From assembly GCF_021245725.1 (NCBI RefSeq), contig NZ_JAJGSX010000059.1, positions 1-38,309 of the forward strand: a stretch of DNA of 38,309 nucleotides, written 5' to 3'. Each line of letters begins with the position of its first letter. Positions within the stretch are counted from its first letter, which is position 1. This document shows positions 15,193 through 23,948 of this stretch, in pieces. A program made the translations under genes and the position numbers. The notes below the pieces were generated by a model. It was given only the letters and a program-made list of their open reading frames with translations. It was not told the DNA's origin and did no database searches. The DNA comes from Pseudonocardia sp. TRM90224 (GTDB lineage Bacteria; Actinomycetota; Actinomycetes; Mycobacteriales; Pseudonocardiaceae).

Positions 15193-16286
15193 CCGTCGGC
15201 GTCGGGATCATCGGGGCGGGCAGCATCTGCCCGGCGTACCTCGAGAATCTCGTCCGGTTCCCGGACCTCACCGTGCCCGTCATCGGCGATATCCGGCCGA
15301 CCGCCGCCGCCGCGCTGGCCGCCGAGTTCACCATCCCGGAGAGCGGCGGACCGGGCGCCGTCTTGAGCCACCCCGATGTCGAGATCGTGCTCAACCTGAC
15401 CACACCCGCGGCCCATGCGGAGATCACCGCCGCCGCGCTCGACGCCGGCAAGCACGTCTACAGCGAGAAGCCGATCGCGCTCGACCCGCGCACGAGCGCC
15501 GAGCTGCTGGCCACCGCGGAGCGGGCCGGACTGCGGCTGGGCTGCGCTCCCGACACCGTCCTCGGCGCGGGCATCCGAACGGCGCTCGACCTGATCCAGG
15601 ATGGCAGCATCGGCATCCCGCTCAGCGGGCTCTCGCTGTTCCAGTCGCCCGGTCCGGAGTGCTGGCACCCCAACCCCGAGTTCCTCTTCCAGGAGGGTGC
15701 CGGGCCGCTGTTCGACATGGGGCCCTACTTCCTCACCACGCTCGTCCACGTCTTCGGGCCGGTCGCCACCGTCGCGGCCACCGCGTCCGTCGGCCGGCCC
15801 GTGCGCACAGTCGGGTCGGGTCCTCGTGCGGGCACCACTTTCGATGTCGACACCGCCACCCACATCAGCATGCTCATCCAGTTCCTGAGCGGTCAGCACG
15901 CCCAGGCCACCTTCAGTTTCGACTCCCCGCTCTTCCGCACCGACTTCGTCGAGATCACCGGCACCGACGCCACCCTCGCGCTACCCGATCCCAACCGGTT
16001 CGGGGGCGAGCTCCTGCGCCTCGGTCGATCCGACACCCCGCGGTGGGAGACGATCCCGCTCGCCGGCGCCAGCGTCGGCCGCGGCATCGGTGTGCTCGAC
16101 ATGGCCAGAGCCATCCGCGCGGGCGAACCGCACCGTGCTTCCGCCGACATCGCCCATCACGTGCTCGAGACGATGTCCGCCGCCGCCGAGTCGGCCCGGA
16201 CCACCTCGTTCGTCGACGTCACGAGCAAGGCCGAGCCGACCGTCCCGCTGCCGGCCGAATGGGATCCGTTCGCCCGGACCCTTTGA
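15189..16286 (+). CDS. Gfo/Idh/MocA family oxidoreductase
   Basis: 365 residues. An N-terminal Rossmann fold has GIIGAGSIC (7-14), an EKP motif (SEKPIALDP, 93-95), and a C-terminal alpha/beta substrate domain containing AGPLFDMGPYFLTTLVHVFGPV. Members oxidise or reduce sugars, inositols and related polyols with NAD(P). It overlaps the preceding isomerase fragment by 4 bases and shares its LacI-controlled promoter, which points to catabolism of a sugar or cyclitol. The exact substrate cannot be assigned. Confidence 0.9.
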   Translation: MTVGVGIIGAGSICPAYLENLVRFPDLTVPVIGDIRPTAAAALAAEFTIPESGGPGAVLSHPDVEIVLNLTTPAAHAEITAAALDAGKHVYSEKPIALDPRTSAELLATAERAGLRLGCAPDTVLGAGIRTALDLIQDGSIGIPLSGLSLFQSPGPECWHPNPEFLFQEGAGPLFDMGPYFLTTLVHVFGPVATVAATASVGRPVRTVGSGPRAGTTFDVDTATHISMLIQFLSGQHAQATFSFDSPLFRTDFVEITGTDATLALPDPNRFGGELLRLGRSDTPRWETIPLAGASVGRGIGVLDMARAIRAGEPHRASADIAHHVLETMSAAAESARTTSFVDVTSKAEPTVPLPAEWDPFARTL

Positions 16287-16331
16287 GCCTGCGACCCTGC
16301 CGGCCGCGCACAGATGTGCTGCACTGGCGGG

Positions 16332-16928
16332 ATGGCAGGCGTCGGGGATCGGCTACTGGAAATGGGCTTCGGCAAGCCGCGCGGCCTGCTCGGCCGCATC
16401 GGCGGCCGGCTGATGGCACGCGGCAACGCCGCGACCGAACAGCATCTCGTGGATCTCGCCGAGCTGCAGCGCGCCGACGACGTGCTGGTCGTCGGGCCGG
16501 GTCCCGGCATCGGGGTGCAAGCAGCCGCAACGCGCGCTCACCACGTCGTTGCGGTCGACCCGTCCGAGGCGATGGTGGCCGCCTCCGCGCGGCGATGCGC
16601 GACGTCGATCGACGAGGGCGTCGTCGAGGTTCGGCTCGGCGATGCCGAGAACACCGGACAAGGCGACGCGTCGGTCGACGTCGTGCTCTCGGTCAACAAC
16701 GTCATGCTCTGGCCGGACCGGCACGCCGGCTTCACCGAGCTGCGCCGCGTCCTGCGCCCCGGGGGTCGGATGCTGCTGTCCGTCCACGAGAAGTGGCTGC
16801 CGGGCGGGCTGAGCGGGCTGCGTTCCTCCGTCGCGGATTCGGGCTTCACGGATATCGAGACGTGGACGTGGGAGCCGCCCGGCCGCGGCGCGACGACTGC
16901 GGCTCAGCTGCGGGCGCGCCGGGAGTGA
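16332..16928 (+). CDS. Class I SAM-dependent methyltransferase
   Basis: 198 residues. SAM-binding motif I is VLVVGPGPGIG (about 54-64), followed by VVAVDPSEAM, a GDAENTGQGDASVDVVLSVNNVMLW segment and LRRVLRPGGRMLLSVHEKWLPGGL. ATG 16332 (MAGVGDRLLEMGFGKPRG) is preferred because relatives begin this way; ATG 16314 is 18 bases upstream in frame. A small stand-alone methyltransferase common in actinobacteria; substrate unknown. It is convergent with the enol-lactonase gene, 18 bases apart. Confidence 0.8.
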   Translation: MAGVGDRLLEMGFGKPRGLLGRIGGRLMARGNAATEQHLVDLAELQRADDVLVVGPGPGIGVQAAATRAHHVVAVDPSEAMVAASARRCATSIDEGVVEVRLGDAENTGQGDASVDVVLSVNNVMLWPDRHAGFTELRRVLRPGGRMLLSVHEKWLPGGLSGLRSSVADSGFTDIETWTWEPPGRGATTAAQLRARRE

Positions 16929-16946
16929 CCCGCCCCACGGCCGAGC

Positions 16947-17744
16947 TCAGGACGGTTCGGTGAGGAAGCCCAGCACCGCGTCGAGGAACTCCGCTTCGCC
17001 TTCGACGTTCGCCATGTGCACGGTCGGCAGGAGCGTGAAGCGCGCTCCGGGGACGATCGCGGCGAGCTCCTTGCCGTGGTCCGCCGACGTGACGGTGTCG
17101 TGCTCGCCCGCGATGACGAGGGTCGGGTTGCCGATGAGGGCGGCCGTGCGGCGCAGGTCGTAGTCGCGCACCGCGGCCCAGCTGCCGGCCACGCCTTCGC
17201 GGCGGGTGGCGAGCAGGGTGCGGCGGAAGCGGTCGACGACCTCGTTGCCGCCTTCCAGCATGGGAGCGGGGAACCAGTTGCGCAGGAACATGTCCGTGGT
17301 CGCCTGCATGTCGGGGGCCGCCAGCAGGTCGGCGATCGGCTGGTTCCACTGCTGCGGCGGGCCGAGGTACGCGGCGGTGTTGGAGAGCACGAGGCGCTCG
17401 ACGCGCTGCGGCGCGTGGATGCCCAGCCACTGTGCCACGATCCCGCCGAGCGACAGGCCGAGGACGTGCACCCGCTGGAGACCCAGCGCGTCCAGCAGCT
17501 CCAGGACGTCGCGGCCGAGCCGGTCCAGCGAGTACGGGCCGGACGGCACATCGGAGTCGCCGTGGCCGCGGGCGTCGTAGCGCAGGACGCGGAAGTGCTC
17601 GGTGAGAGCCGGCACCTGGCCGTCCCACATGTGCAGGTCGGTGCCGATGGAGTTGGAGAGCAGCAGCACCGGCAGGTCCTGGGCGCCGTCGAAGCGGTAG
17701 GTGATGCGGACGCCGTCGCCGGTCGTGATCGTCGAGTTGGTCAT
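16947..17744 (-). CDS. pcaD: 3-oxoadipate enol-lactonase-type alpha/beta hydrolase
   Basis: 265 residues, alpha/beta-hydrolase fold. The nucleophile elbow is GLSLG with Ser 98, the acid is Asp near 216 (AGEHDTVTS), and the catalytic His is near 243 (TVHMANVEG). The N-terminus (GVRITYRFDGAQDLPVLLLSNSIGTDLHMWDGQVPALTEHFRVLRYDARGHGDSD) is typical of 3-oxoadipate enol-lactonase in the beta-ketoadipate pathway. No other pca genes are nearby, so a related ester or lactone substrate is possible. It is transcribed divergently from a LysR regulator that probably controls it. Confidence 0.75.
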   Translation of the reverse strand: MTNSTITTGDGVRITYRFDGAQDLPVLLLSNSIGTDLHMWDGQVPALTEHFRVLRYDARGHGDSDVPSGPYSLDRLGRDVLELLDALGLQRVHVLGLSLGGIVAQWLGIHAPQRVERLVLSNTAAYLGPPQQWNQPIADLLAAPDMQATTDMFLRNWFPAPMLEGGNEVVDRFRRTLLATRREGVAGSWAAVRDYDLRRTAALIGNPTLVIAGEHDTVTSADHGKELAAIVPGARFTLLPTVHMANVEGEAEFLDAVLGFLTEPS

Positions 17745-17817
17745 GCATTCGAGGCTAGGCAGAATGCTGCAGATAGCTATTACAAAGATCGGACGCACTC
17801 TGTACGGTTCATCAACA
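17745..17817. promoter_or_regulatory. Divergent pcaD-LysR control region
   Basis: 73 AT-richer bases separate the two starts. The palindrome ATAGCTAT (17773-17780) and neighbouring ATTACAAAGAT are candidate LysR contacts of the T-N11-A kind. Confidence 0.35.
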
Positions 17818-18756
17818 GTGTCCGAGTACACGCTCCATGAGCTGCGCTGCTTCGACGCCGTCGTGCGCGACGGCGGTTTCCAGGCTGCCGCCGAGCGGCT
17901 GCACCGCTCGCACCCGTCGGTGTTCTCGGCGGTGGCGAAGCTCGAACGCCAGCTGGGCCTGGAGCTGCTGGACCGGTCCGGCTACCGGGTGCGGCCCACC
18001 GAGGCCGGGCAGGCGTTCCACCGCAAGGTGCGGCTGCTGCTGCACGAGGCCGAGGAGCTGCAGACCTACGCCGAGCAGCTGGCGGTGGGCGAGGAGGCCG
18101 AGCTGCGGGTGGTCATCGGCGACCTGTGCCCCCTGCCGCCGGTGCTCGGGCTGCTGGGCAGCTTCTTCGCGCAGCACCCGCAGACCCGGCTGCACCTGCA
18201 GTTCGAGGCGGTGACGGGCCCGTGGGAGCGGTTGCTCGACGAGAACGCCGACCTGATCGTGCACCGCGTCCCCAAGAGCGACGTCCGGATGGAGTGGGTC
18301 GATCTCGGCAAGGTCGCGATGGTGCCCGTGGTCGCACCCGGGTTCCTGCCCTTCCCACCGACGCCCGACCTCACCCCGCAGCGGATGCAGGCCTTCACCC
18401 AGTGCGTGCTCAGGGACTCGGCGCAGCACCCGGCCGAGCCGGGCCACTACCTGGTCGAGGGAGCGCCGCGGTGCACCGTGCCCGACCACCTGATGAAGAA
18501 GGAGCTCGTGCTGCACGGCATGGCGTGGGGCCACCTGCCGCGGTTCCTGATCGAGCCGGAACTGCGCGACGGCCGCCTGCTGTCGATCGCCGGACAGCAC
18601 TTCCCGGGGGTGATCGAGGACCTGTCGGCCGCCCGCCGCCGCGACCGCCCGCACGGACCCGTCGCCGAACGGCTGTGGGAGCACCTGGCCGGCCAACCGC
18701 CGGTGCTGCGGCCGGCGCTGGGGCGCGTGCCGGGGGTGAAGGCGGCGGCGCGCTAG
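17818..18756 (+). CDS. LysR family transcriptional regulator
   Basis: 312 residues from GTG 17818 (MSEYTLHELRCFDAVVRDGGFQAAAERLHRSHPSVFSAVAKLERQLGLELLDRSGYRVRPTEAGQAF), which is the standard LysR winged helix at residues 1-65. An effector domain follows (LRVVIGDLCPLPPVLGLLGSFFAQHPQTRLHLQFEAVTGPWERLLDENADLIVHRVP). It is divergent from the enol-lactonase and likely its activator. The frame stays open upstream into the promoter, but those codons would not fit the family. Confidence 0.9.
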   Translation: MSEYTLHELRCFDAVVRDGGFQAAAERLHRSHPSVFSAVAKLERQLGLELLDRSGYRVRPTEAGQAFHRKVRLLLHEAEELQTYAEQLAVGEEAELRVVIGDLCPLPPVLGLLGSFFAQHPQTRLHLQFEAVTGPWERLLDENADLIVHRVPKSDVRMEWVDLGKVAMVPVVAPGFLPFPPTPDLTPQRMQAFTQCVLRDSAQHPAEPGHYLVEGAPRCTVPDHLMKKELVLHGMAWGHLPRFLIEPELRDGRLLSIAGQHFPGVIEDLSAARRRDRPHGPVAERLWEHLAGQPPVLRPALGRVPGVKAAAR

Positions 18757-18795
18757 CCGTCACCCGTCGTCACCCCCCACGTGTGCGCGGGTTGC

Positions 18796-18844
18796 CAGGA
18801 AAGCCACTTTCCTGTCCTGTGGGGACAGGAAAGTGGCTTTCCTG
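18796..18844. repeat. 22-bp perfect hairpin with nested palindromes (REP-like or bidirectional terminator)
   Basis: Arms 18796-18817 and 18823-18844 are exact reverse complements with a 5-base loop. Each arm is itself a palindrome, AGGAAAG-CCA-CTTTCCT. It sits 39 bases past the LysR stop. It could terminate transcription or be a dispersed intergenic repeat. Apart from it I see nothing in 18757-19016. Confidence 0.75.
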
Positions 18845-19016
18845 AACTCCCTGGCCACTGCGGAGGGTGACGGTGGCCCCCTGCTCGGGATCGATCAGCC
18901 CGATCGATCACCGCATTAACGATTCGATCTTGTCGGGCCGCACCGCCGCGATCGAGCATCGCAGAACACGGAATTCAGCCGTCCGTGATCCCGACGGAGA
19001 GGGTGGTCCGGCCATC

Positions 19017-19229
19017 ATGTTCGAACGTCGATTGGGCGCACTGAGCGATCGGCTACTGGAAGTTCTCGCACCCCGGGCAGCTGCATCGGCTGCGAACTGC
19101 ACCTACCGCAGATGCGCGTGCCTGGCCGTGAGCCCTGGCGCATACCGGTGGTTCCACGAGCTGTGGGACCAGCAGAAGGACACCCGGTGCGGTCCCTGCG
19201 TCAACTCGGGCGTGGTCTGCCCGTCGTAA
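19017..19229 (+). CDS. Small six-cysteine protein
   Basis: 70 residues from ATG 19017. An amphipathic, cysteine-free N-terminus (MFERRLGALSDRLLEVLAPR AAASA) is followed by a Cys-rich part with Cys 28, 33, 35, 58, 61 and 68, including CTYRRCAC and CGPC. There is no signal peptide. The layout resembles either a small metal-binding protein or a leader-plus-core peptide precursor, but no maturation enzyme is adjacent. An ECF sigma gene follows 111 bases downstream. Function not recognised. The frame extends upstream to 18867, but those residues look random. Confidence 0.5.
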   Translation: MFERRLGALSDRLLEVLAPRAAASAANCTYRRCACLAVSPGAYRWFHELWDQQKDTRCGPCVNSGVVCPS

Positions 19230-19340
19230 CGTCACACAGCCCGTGGTGTCCGCAAACAGGTCATGCCCTGTGCGGGCACCACGAGGTGGTCGAGGTGTGC
19301 CGGACCGATACTTTTCGCGCCTCCGCGAGGTCTTCCCCTC

Positions 19341-20291
19341 ATGGGCACAGGTATCGACTTCACCGAGGCGACCGAGCCGCACCGCCGCGGCCTGCTGGCG
19401 CACGGCTACCGGATGCTCGGCGCCTGGGACGAGGCCGAGGACGCGGTGCAGGAGACCTACCTGCGCGCCTGGCGGGCCTTCGACCGGCTCGAACACCCGG
19501 AACTGGCGCGGGTGTGGCTCTACCGCATCGCCACCAACGTCTGCCTCACCGCGCTGCAGCGGCGCGCCCGCCGCGAGCTGCCGTCCGGGCTCGGCGGGGC
19601 GAGCGACCCCGACACCGGGACGGACCGGCATGCGGCGTGGATCCAACCGATGGCCGACCTGGCCGTCGCCGCCGACGAGAACGACCCCGCGGCCGTCGTC
19701 ACCTCCCGCGAGAGCATGCGGCTCGCGCTGATCGCGAGCCTGCAGCACCTCCCGCCGCGGCAGCGGGCCGTCCTCATCCTGCGTGACGTGCTCGCGTTCC
19801 CCGCCGCCGAGGTGGCGGCGATGCTGGAGACGAGCACGGCCGCGGTCAAGAGCAGCCTCCAGCGGGCGCGGGCGCACCTCGACGCCGTGGCGCCGGTGCA
19901 GGAGGAGCTGCTCGAACCCGACGACGCGCGCGCCCGCGAGCTGCTGAAGCAGTACGTGGCAGGTTTCGAGAACGCCGATTTCGCCGCGCTGGAGGCGGCG
20001 CTGCGCGCGGATGCCGCGCTGGAGATCGTCCCGTCCGGCTCGTGGTTCGCCGGCAAGGTGGCCTGCATGGCGATCCTCCGCGATGCCATCGGCGCGCCGG
20101 GCGCCTGGCGGATGCTCCCGACCGTCGCCAACGGTCAACCCGCGGCCGCGGCGTACCTGATCGGCGACGACGGCCGCCACCACGCCTTCGGGATCGGCTC
20201 GCTCACCATCACCCCGGCCGGCATCGCCCGCATCGTTGCGTTCGGCGACGCCGGCCTGGTGCAGCGGTTCGGCTTCCCGCCGGCCGTGTGA
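19341..20291 (+). CDS. ECF-type sigma factor with C-terminal SnoaL-like domain
   Basis: 316 residues. Sigma region 2 (RGLLAHGYRMLGAWDEAEDAVQETYLRAWRAF) and region 4 (ALIASLQHLPPRQRAVLILRDVLAFPAAEVAAMLETSTAAVKSSLQRARAHL) are complete. They are followed by an NTF2/SnoaL-like domain from about residue 195 (ARELLKQYVAGFENADFAALEAALRADAALEIVPSGSWFAGK). This is the architecture of the SigG/TIGR02960 group, in which the extra domain replaces a separate anti-sigma factor. ATG 19341 has no Shine-Dalgarno. The stop lies 1 base from the end of the convergent LLM gene. Confidence 0.88.
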   Translation: MGTGIDFTEATEPHRRGLLAHGYRMLGAWDEAEDAVQETYLRAWRAFDRLEHPELARVWLYRIATNVCLTALQRRARRELPSGLGGASDPDTGTDRHAAWIQPMADLAVAADENDPAAVVTSRESMRLALIASLQHLPPRQRAVLILRDVLAFPAAEVAAMLETSTAAVKSSLQRARAHLDAVAPVQEELLEPDDARARELLKQYVAGFENADFAALEAALRADAALEIVPSGSWFAGKVACMAILRDAIGAPGAWRMLPTVANGQPAAAAYLIGDDGRHHAFGIGSLTITPAGIARIVAFGDAGLVQRFGFPPAV

Positions 20292-20292
20292 G

Positions 20293-21234
20293 CTACCCGA
20301 CGAAGTCCTTGGCGAACCGCCGCAGCTGCTCCTCGCTGGTCGGGTCCTCGAAGCCGACGACGAGCTCCTGCACACCGGCCGCCTCGTACGCGGCGATGCG
20401 TGCGCGGACGGTCTCGGGTGTACCGATGAGGCCGTATCCGGCGAGGTCACCCGGGAACGCGAACTCGGCGCCCGGCGGCACCATCGCCCGCGCCTCCTCG
20501 TCGGTGTCGCGGATGATGCAGGCCGTCGTCGACGTGCGGTGGATGCTCGTGAAGTCGCGGCCGACGTCGTCGCAGTGCCGGCGCAGGATCGCGAACTTGC
20601 GCTCCAGCTGTTCCGGCGAGTCCATGATGTTGCAGGCGTCGGCGTAGCGCGCCACCAGGCGCAACGTGACCTTCTCGCCGCCGCCGGCGATCATCAGCGG
20701 GATGTGCGGCGTCTGCACCCCCTTCGGCTCGTTGAACGCGCCGCGCACGCGGTAGAACTCGCCGTCGAACGTGGTCTCGGCCTCGGTCCACATCGAACGG
20801 ATGATCTGGGCGGCCTCACCCAGCTTGCGCAGCCGCTCGCCGGCCGTCCCGAACTCGTAGCCGTACTGGACGTAGTCGGGCTCCCACCAACCGGCGCCGA
20901 TGCCGAACGTCAGGCGGCCGTGCGAGATCACGTCGAGCGTCGAGGCCATCTTCGCCTGCAGCGCCGGGTTGCGGTAACCGTTGCCCGTCACGAGCTGGCC
21001 GAGCCGCACCCTCGACGTCTCGCGGGCGAGCCCGGTGAGCACCGACCAGGCCTCGAAGAGGAGCTCGGACGACGGCGGGATCGTCGTGAGGTGGTCGGGC
21101 ACCCACAACGTCTCGTAGGCGCACTCATCGGCGGCCCGCGCGAGCCGCACGATGCTCTCGTAGGCCTCCACCGGGTCGGGGACGCCGGCGAACTCCTGTG
21201 CAAAACCGGTGGGAAGGAAGATGCTGAACTTCAT
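20293..21234 (-). CDS. LLM class F420-dependent oxidoreductase
   Basis: 313 residues, luciferase-like TIM barrel. Typical segments are LWVPDHLTTIPP, SRVRLGQLVTGNGYRNPALQAKMASTLDVISHGRLTFGIGAGWWEPDYVQYGYEF and IPLMIAGGGEKVTLRLVARYADACNIMDSPEQL. Such proteins use F420 (or FMN) for hydride transfer. It lies 37 bases downstream of the carboxylase alpha gene on the same strand, so it may be the last cistron of the long catabolic operon, although no clear ribosome site precedes ATG 21234. Substrate unknown. Confidence 0.88.
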   Translation of the reverse strand: MKFSIFLPTGFAQEFAGVPDPVEAYESIVRLARAADECAYETLWVPDHLTTIPPSSELLFEAWSVLTGLARETSRVRLGQLVTGNGYRNPALQAKMASTLDVISHGRLTFGIGAGWWEPDYVQYGYEFGTAGERLRKLGEAAQIIRSMWTEAETTFDGEFYRVRGAFNEPKGVQTPHIPLMIAGGGEKVTLRLVARYADACNIMDSPEQLERKFAILRRHCDDVGRDFTSIHRTSTTACIIRDTDEEARAMVPPGAEFAFPGDLAGYGLIGTPETVRARIAAYEAAGVQELVVGFEDPTSEEQLRRFAKDFVG

Positions 21235-21271
21235 GCCGGTAAAGACCAGCAAGGCAGAGCGGAGGAATCGC

Positions 21272-23017
21272 TTACGTGAGCTCGCAGAGCACCGTGCCTT
21301 GCGCGACGGTGTCCCCGACCGCCACCGCTAGGCCCGTCACGATGCCGGCGTGGTGGGCGACGACGTGGTTCTCCATCTTCATCGCTTCGAGCACGGCCAC
21401 GACGTCGCCGGCGGCCACCTGCTGGCCGTCGGCCACCGCCACCCGGACGATCGTGCCCTGCATCGGGGCGGCCACGGCGTTCCCGGAGACGACGGTCGCG
21501 GCGTCGCCGCGCAGCGCTGCCGCCTCGCGCCGGATGGAGTCGCCGCGCTCGCCGAGGTGGGCGAGCCCGGGCACCCGCAGCGACAGCACCTGCCGCCCCA
21601 CCCGGACGGTGAGCTCGTCGGACACCGCGGCGCCCGACCAGGGCTCGATCTCGCCGTCGAAGTCGGTCTCGATCCACCGGTTGTGCACGGCGAACCGGTC
21701 GCCTGCGAAGTCCGGGTGCTCGACCACCTGCCGGTAGAGCGGCAGCGGCGTCGGCACCCCCGCCACGCGCACCTCGGCGAGCGCCCGCCGGGCCCGGTGC
21801 AGCGCCTCCGCGCGGTCGGCACCGCTGACGACGAGCTTGGCGAACATCGAGTCGAAGCGACCGTCCACCCGGTCGCCGGCCTCGATCCCGGCGTCGACGC
21901 GGATCCCCGGCCCCGACGGCATGGCGAACGTCGTGACGGTGCCCGCGGCCGGGACGAACCCGCGGCCGGCGTCCTCGCTGGTGAGCCGGAACTCGAAGGC
22001 GTGCCCGCGCGGCTCGGGATCGGTGTCGGCGAGCAGCTTCGCCCCCGCGGCGATCCGGAACTGCTCGGCGACGACGTCGATCCCGGTCGTCTCCTCCGTC
22101 ACCGGGTGCTCCACCTGCAGCCGCGTGTTGACCTCCAGGAACGAGATCAGTCCGTCCTCGCCGACCAGGTACTCGACGGTGCCCGCGCCGCTGTACCCGA
22201 CAGCCCGGCAGATCTCCTTCGCCGACTCGTGGATCACCCGCCGCTGCTCCGGCGCCAGGTTGGGCGCCGGTGCCTCCTCGACGAGCTTCTGGTTGCGCCG
22301 CTGCAACGAGCAGTCGCGCGTCCCGAGCACGACGACCGTGCCGTAGCCGTCGGCGAGCACCTGCGCCTCGACGTGGCGGGCGCGGGCGAGGAACCGCTCC
22401 ACGAAGCACTCGCCCCGCCCGAACGCCGCCGTGGCCTCGCGTGTGGCCGACTCGAACAGCTCCGGGATCGACGCGGCGTCGTGCACGACCTTCAGGCCGC
22501 GCCCGCCGCCGCCGAACGCCGCCTTGATCACGAGCGGCAGCCCGTGCTCGCGCGCGAAGTCCTCGATCTCGGCCACGTCCCGCACCGGCTCCTCGGTGCC
22601 GGGCGCGAGCGGCGCCCCGACGGACCGCGCGATCCGCCGCGCGGTCACCTTGTCGCCGAGGTCCCTGATCGTCGCGGGGGACGGCCCGACCCACACCAGC
22701 CCGGCGTCCAGCACCGCCTGCGCGAAGTCGGCGTTCTCGGCCAGGAACCCGTAGCCGGGATGGACGGCGTCGGCGCCGGACGTGACGGCCGCACCGACCA
22801 CCCCGTCGATGTCGAGGTAGGCCGCGGCGCCGTCGCCGGCGAGCCCGCGCACCTCGTCGGCGAGCCGTGTGTGCAGCGCCCCGCGGTCGGCCTCGGCGTG
22901 CACGGCGACGCTGCGCAGCCCGGCGTCGCGGGCGGCCCTGATCACCCTGACGGCGATCTCGCCGCGGTTCGCGACCAGCACCGTGTGCAGCTGGTTCCTC
23001 GGTTCGTCGGAGAGCAC
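21272..23017 (-). CDS. Acyl-CoA carboxylase alpha subunit (biotin carboxylase + biotin carrier)
   Basis: 581 residues. The biotin carboxylase part opens with HTVLVANRGEIAVRVIRAARDAG, has HPGYGFLAENADFA, the ATP-grasp loop KAAFGGGGRGLK, and the catalytic EYLVGEDGLISFLEVNTRLQVEHPVTE. The biotin carrier domain ends the protein, with EAMKMEN and biotinyl Lys near 547. It carboxylates biotin with ATP and bicarbonate for transfer by the beta subunit at 31338-32858. At 581 residues it lacks the longer middle region of some methylcrotonyl/propionyl enzymes, so the substrate is left open. GTG 23017 is preceded by GGGAAG. It is the eleventh gene of the operon. Confidence 0.92.
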   Translation of the reverse strand: MLSDEPRNQLHTVLVANRGEIAVRVIRAARDAGLRSVAVHAEADRGALHTRLADEVRGLAGDGAAAYLDIDGVVGAAVTSGADAVHPGYGFLAENADFAQAVLDAGLVWVGPSPATIRDLGDKVTARRIARSVGAPLAPGTEEPVRDVAEIEDFAREHGLPLVIKAAFGGGGRGLKVVHDAASIPELFESATREATAAFGRGECFVERFLARARHVEAQVLADGYGTVVVLGTRDCSLQRRNQKLVEEAPAPNLAPEQRRVIHESAKEICRAVGYSGAGTVEYLVGEDGLISFLEVNTRLQVEHPVTEETTGIDVVAEQFRIAAGAKLLADTDPEPRGHAFEFRLTSEDAGRGFVPAAGTVTTFAMPSGPGIRVDAGIEAGDRVDGRFDSMFAKLVVSGADRAEALHRARRALAEVRVAGVPTPLPLYRQVVEHPDFAGDRFAVHNRWIETDFDGEIEPWSGAAVSDELTVRVGRQVLSLRVPGLAHLGERGDSIRREAAALRGDAATVVSGNAVAAPMQGTIVRVAVADGQQVAAGDVVAVLEAMKMENHVVAHHAGIVTGLAVAVGDTVAQGTVLCELT

Positions 23018-23039
23018 CGTGCCTACTTCCCTTTCGTGG

Positions 23040-23948
23040 TCACGCCGCCACCAGCGCGGGCGCGACCTCGTCGATGAACATCTCCGCCGCGCGTTCCAGC
23101 TCGCCGTCGTCGACGGCCGGCGCGAACAGGACCGTCCCCGCCCCCGCCGCGGCGTACTCGCGCAACCGCGCCGCGACCTGCGCCGGCGTCCCGGCCGGGA
23201 CGTACCGATCGGCGAGCGCGCCGAAGTCCTGCTGGTAGGTGCGCGCCAGGAACTCCAGCGTGGTTCGCCGCGCCCGCTCCCCGTCGGCGTCGACGCCGGC
23301 CCAGCAGAAGAGCGCTCCCTCCGGTGCTGCCCGTCCGACGGCCGCAGCCTCGGCGCGCACCGCGGCCAGGCTCTCCTCGAATCGCGCCGGATCGACCATG
23401 TACGGCATCCAGACGTCCGCGAACCGCCCCGCCCGCCGGATCGCCGCCCTTCGCCGCCCACCGACCCAGATCGGCAGGCGTCGCGACGGCACCGGGTCCA
23501 ACCGCAGCCCGTCGAGCTGCCAGAACTCGCCGTCGTGCCGCACCCGCTCCCCCGCCAGCAGCCGGGTGATCAGCCTGAGCGCTTCGTCGGCGCGCCGCCC
23601 GCGCAGTGCGGGTTCGACCCCGCACGCGACCAGCTCGGGCGGAAACTCGCCGCCGACCCCCACCCCCAGCTCGAACCGCCCACCGCTGATCCCGTCGAGG
23701 GTCGCCGCCATCTTCGCGGCCAGCGGCGCCGGGTAGACCGGCAGCAGCGTGGCGGCGCTGACCAGGCGGATCCGGCTCGTCGCCCCGGCCGCGGCCGCGA
23801 GCGCGACGAACGCGTTGGGCGTCGGCACGTGGAAGAACACGTGCTCGCCGCAGGCCAGCAGGTCGTAGCCGAGCGCTTCCGCATGCCGCGCGACCGGGAC
23901 GATCCGGGCGGGGTCGAGCTGCGGCGGCAGCATCAGGCCGAACCTCAC
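23040..23948 (-). CDS. LLM class oxidoreductase (F420-dependent type)
   Basis: 302 residues of the luciferase-like fold: MRFGLMLPPQLDPARIVPVARHAEALGYDLLACGEHVFFH, RLVSAATLLPVYPAPLAAKMAATLDGISGGRFELGVGVGGEFPPEL and RLPIWVGGRRRAAIRRAGRFADVWMPYMVDPARFEESL. The GTG start overlaps the lyase stop by 4 bases, so it is translationally coupled within the catabolic operon; 22 bases separate it from the carboxylase alpha gene. It could reduce or oxidise an operon intermediate. That is an inference from location only. Confidence 0.9.
   Translation of the reverse strand: MRFGLMLPPQLDPARIVPVARHAEALGYDLLACGEHVFFHVPTPNAFVALAAAAGATSRIRLVSAATLLPVYPAPLAAKMAATLDGISGGRFELGVGVGGEFPPELVACGVEPALRGRRADEALRLITRLLAGERVRHDGEFWQLDGLRLDPVPSRRLPIWVGGRRRAAIRRAGRFADVWMPYMVDPARFEESLAAVRAEAAAVGRAAPEGALFCWAGVDADGERARRTTLEFLARTYQQDFGALADRYVPAGTPAQVAARLREYAAAGAGTVLFAPAVDDGELERAAEMFIDEVAPALVAA

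Noticed and set aside
18796..18844. CRISPR repeat
   Set aside because: Only two inverted copies with a 5-base loop, no spacer series and no cas genes.
18753..18959. Small minus-strand frame covering the hairpin
   Set aside because: Translation simply reads the palindromic repeat; no ribosome site and no recognisable protein.
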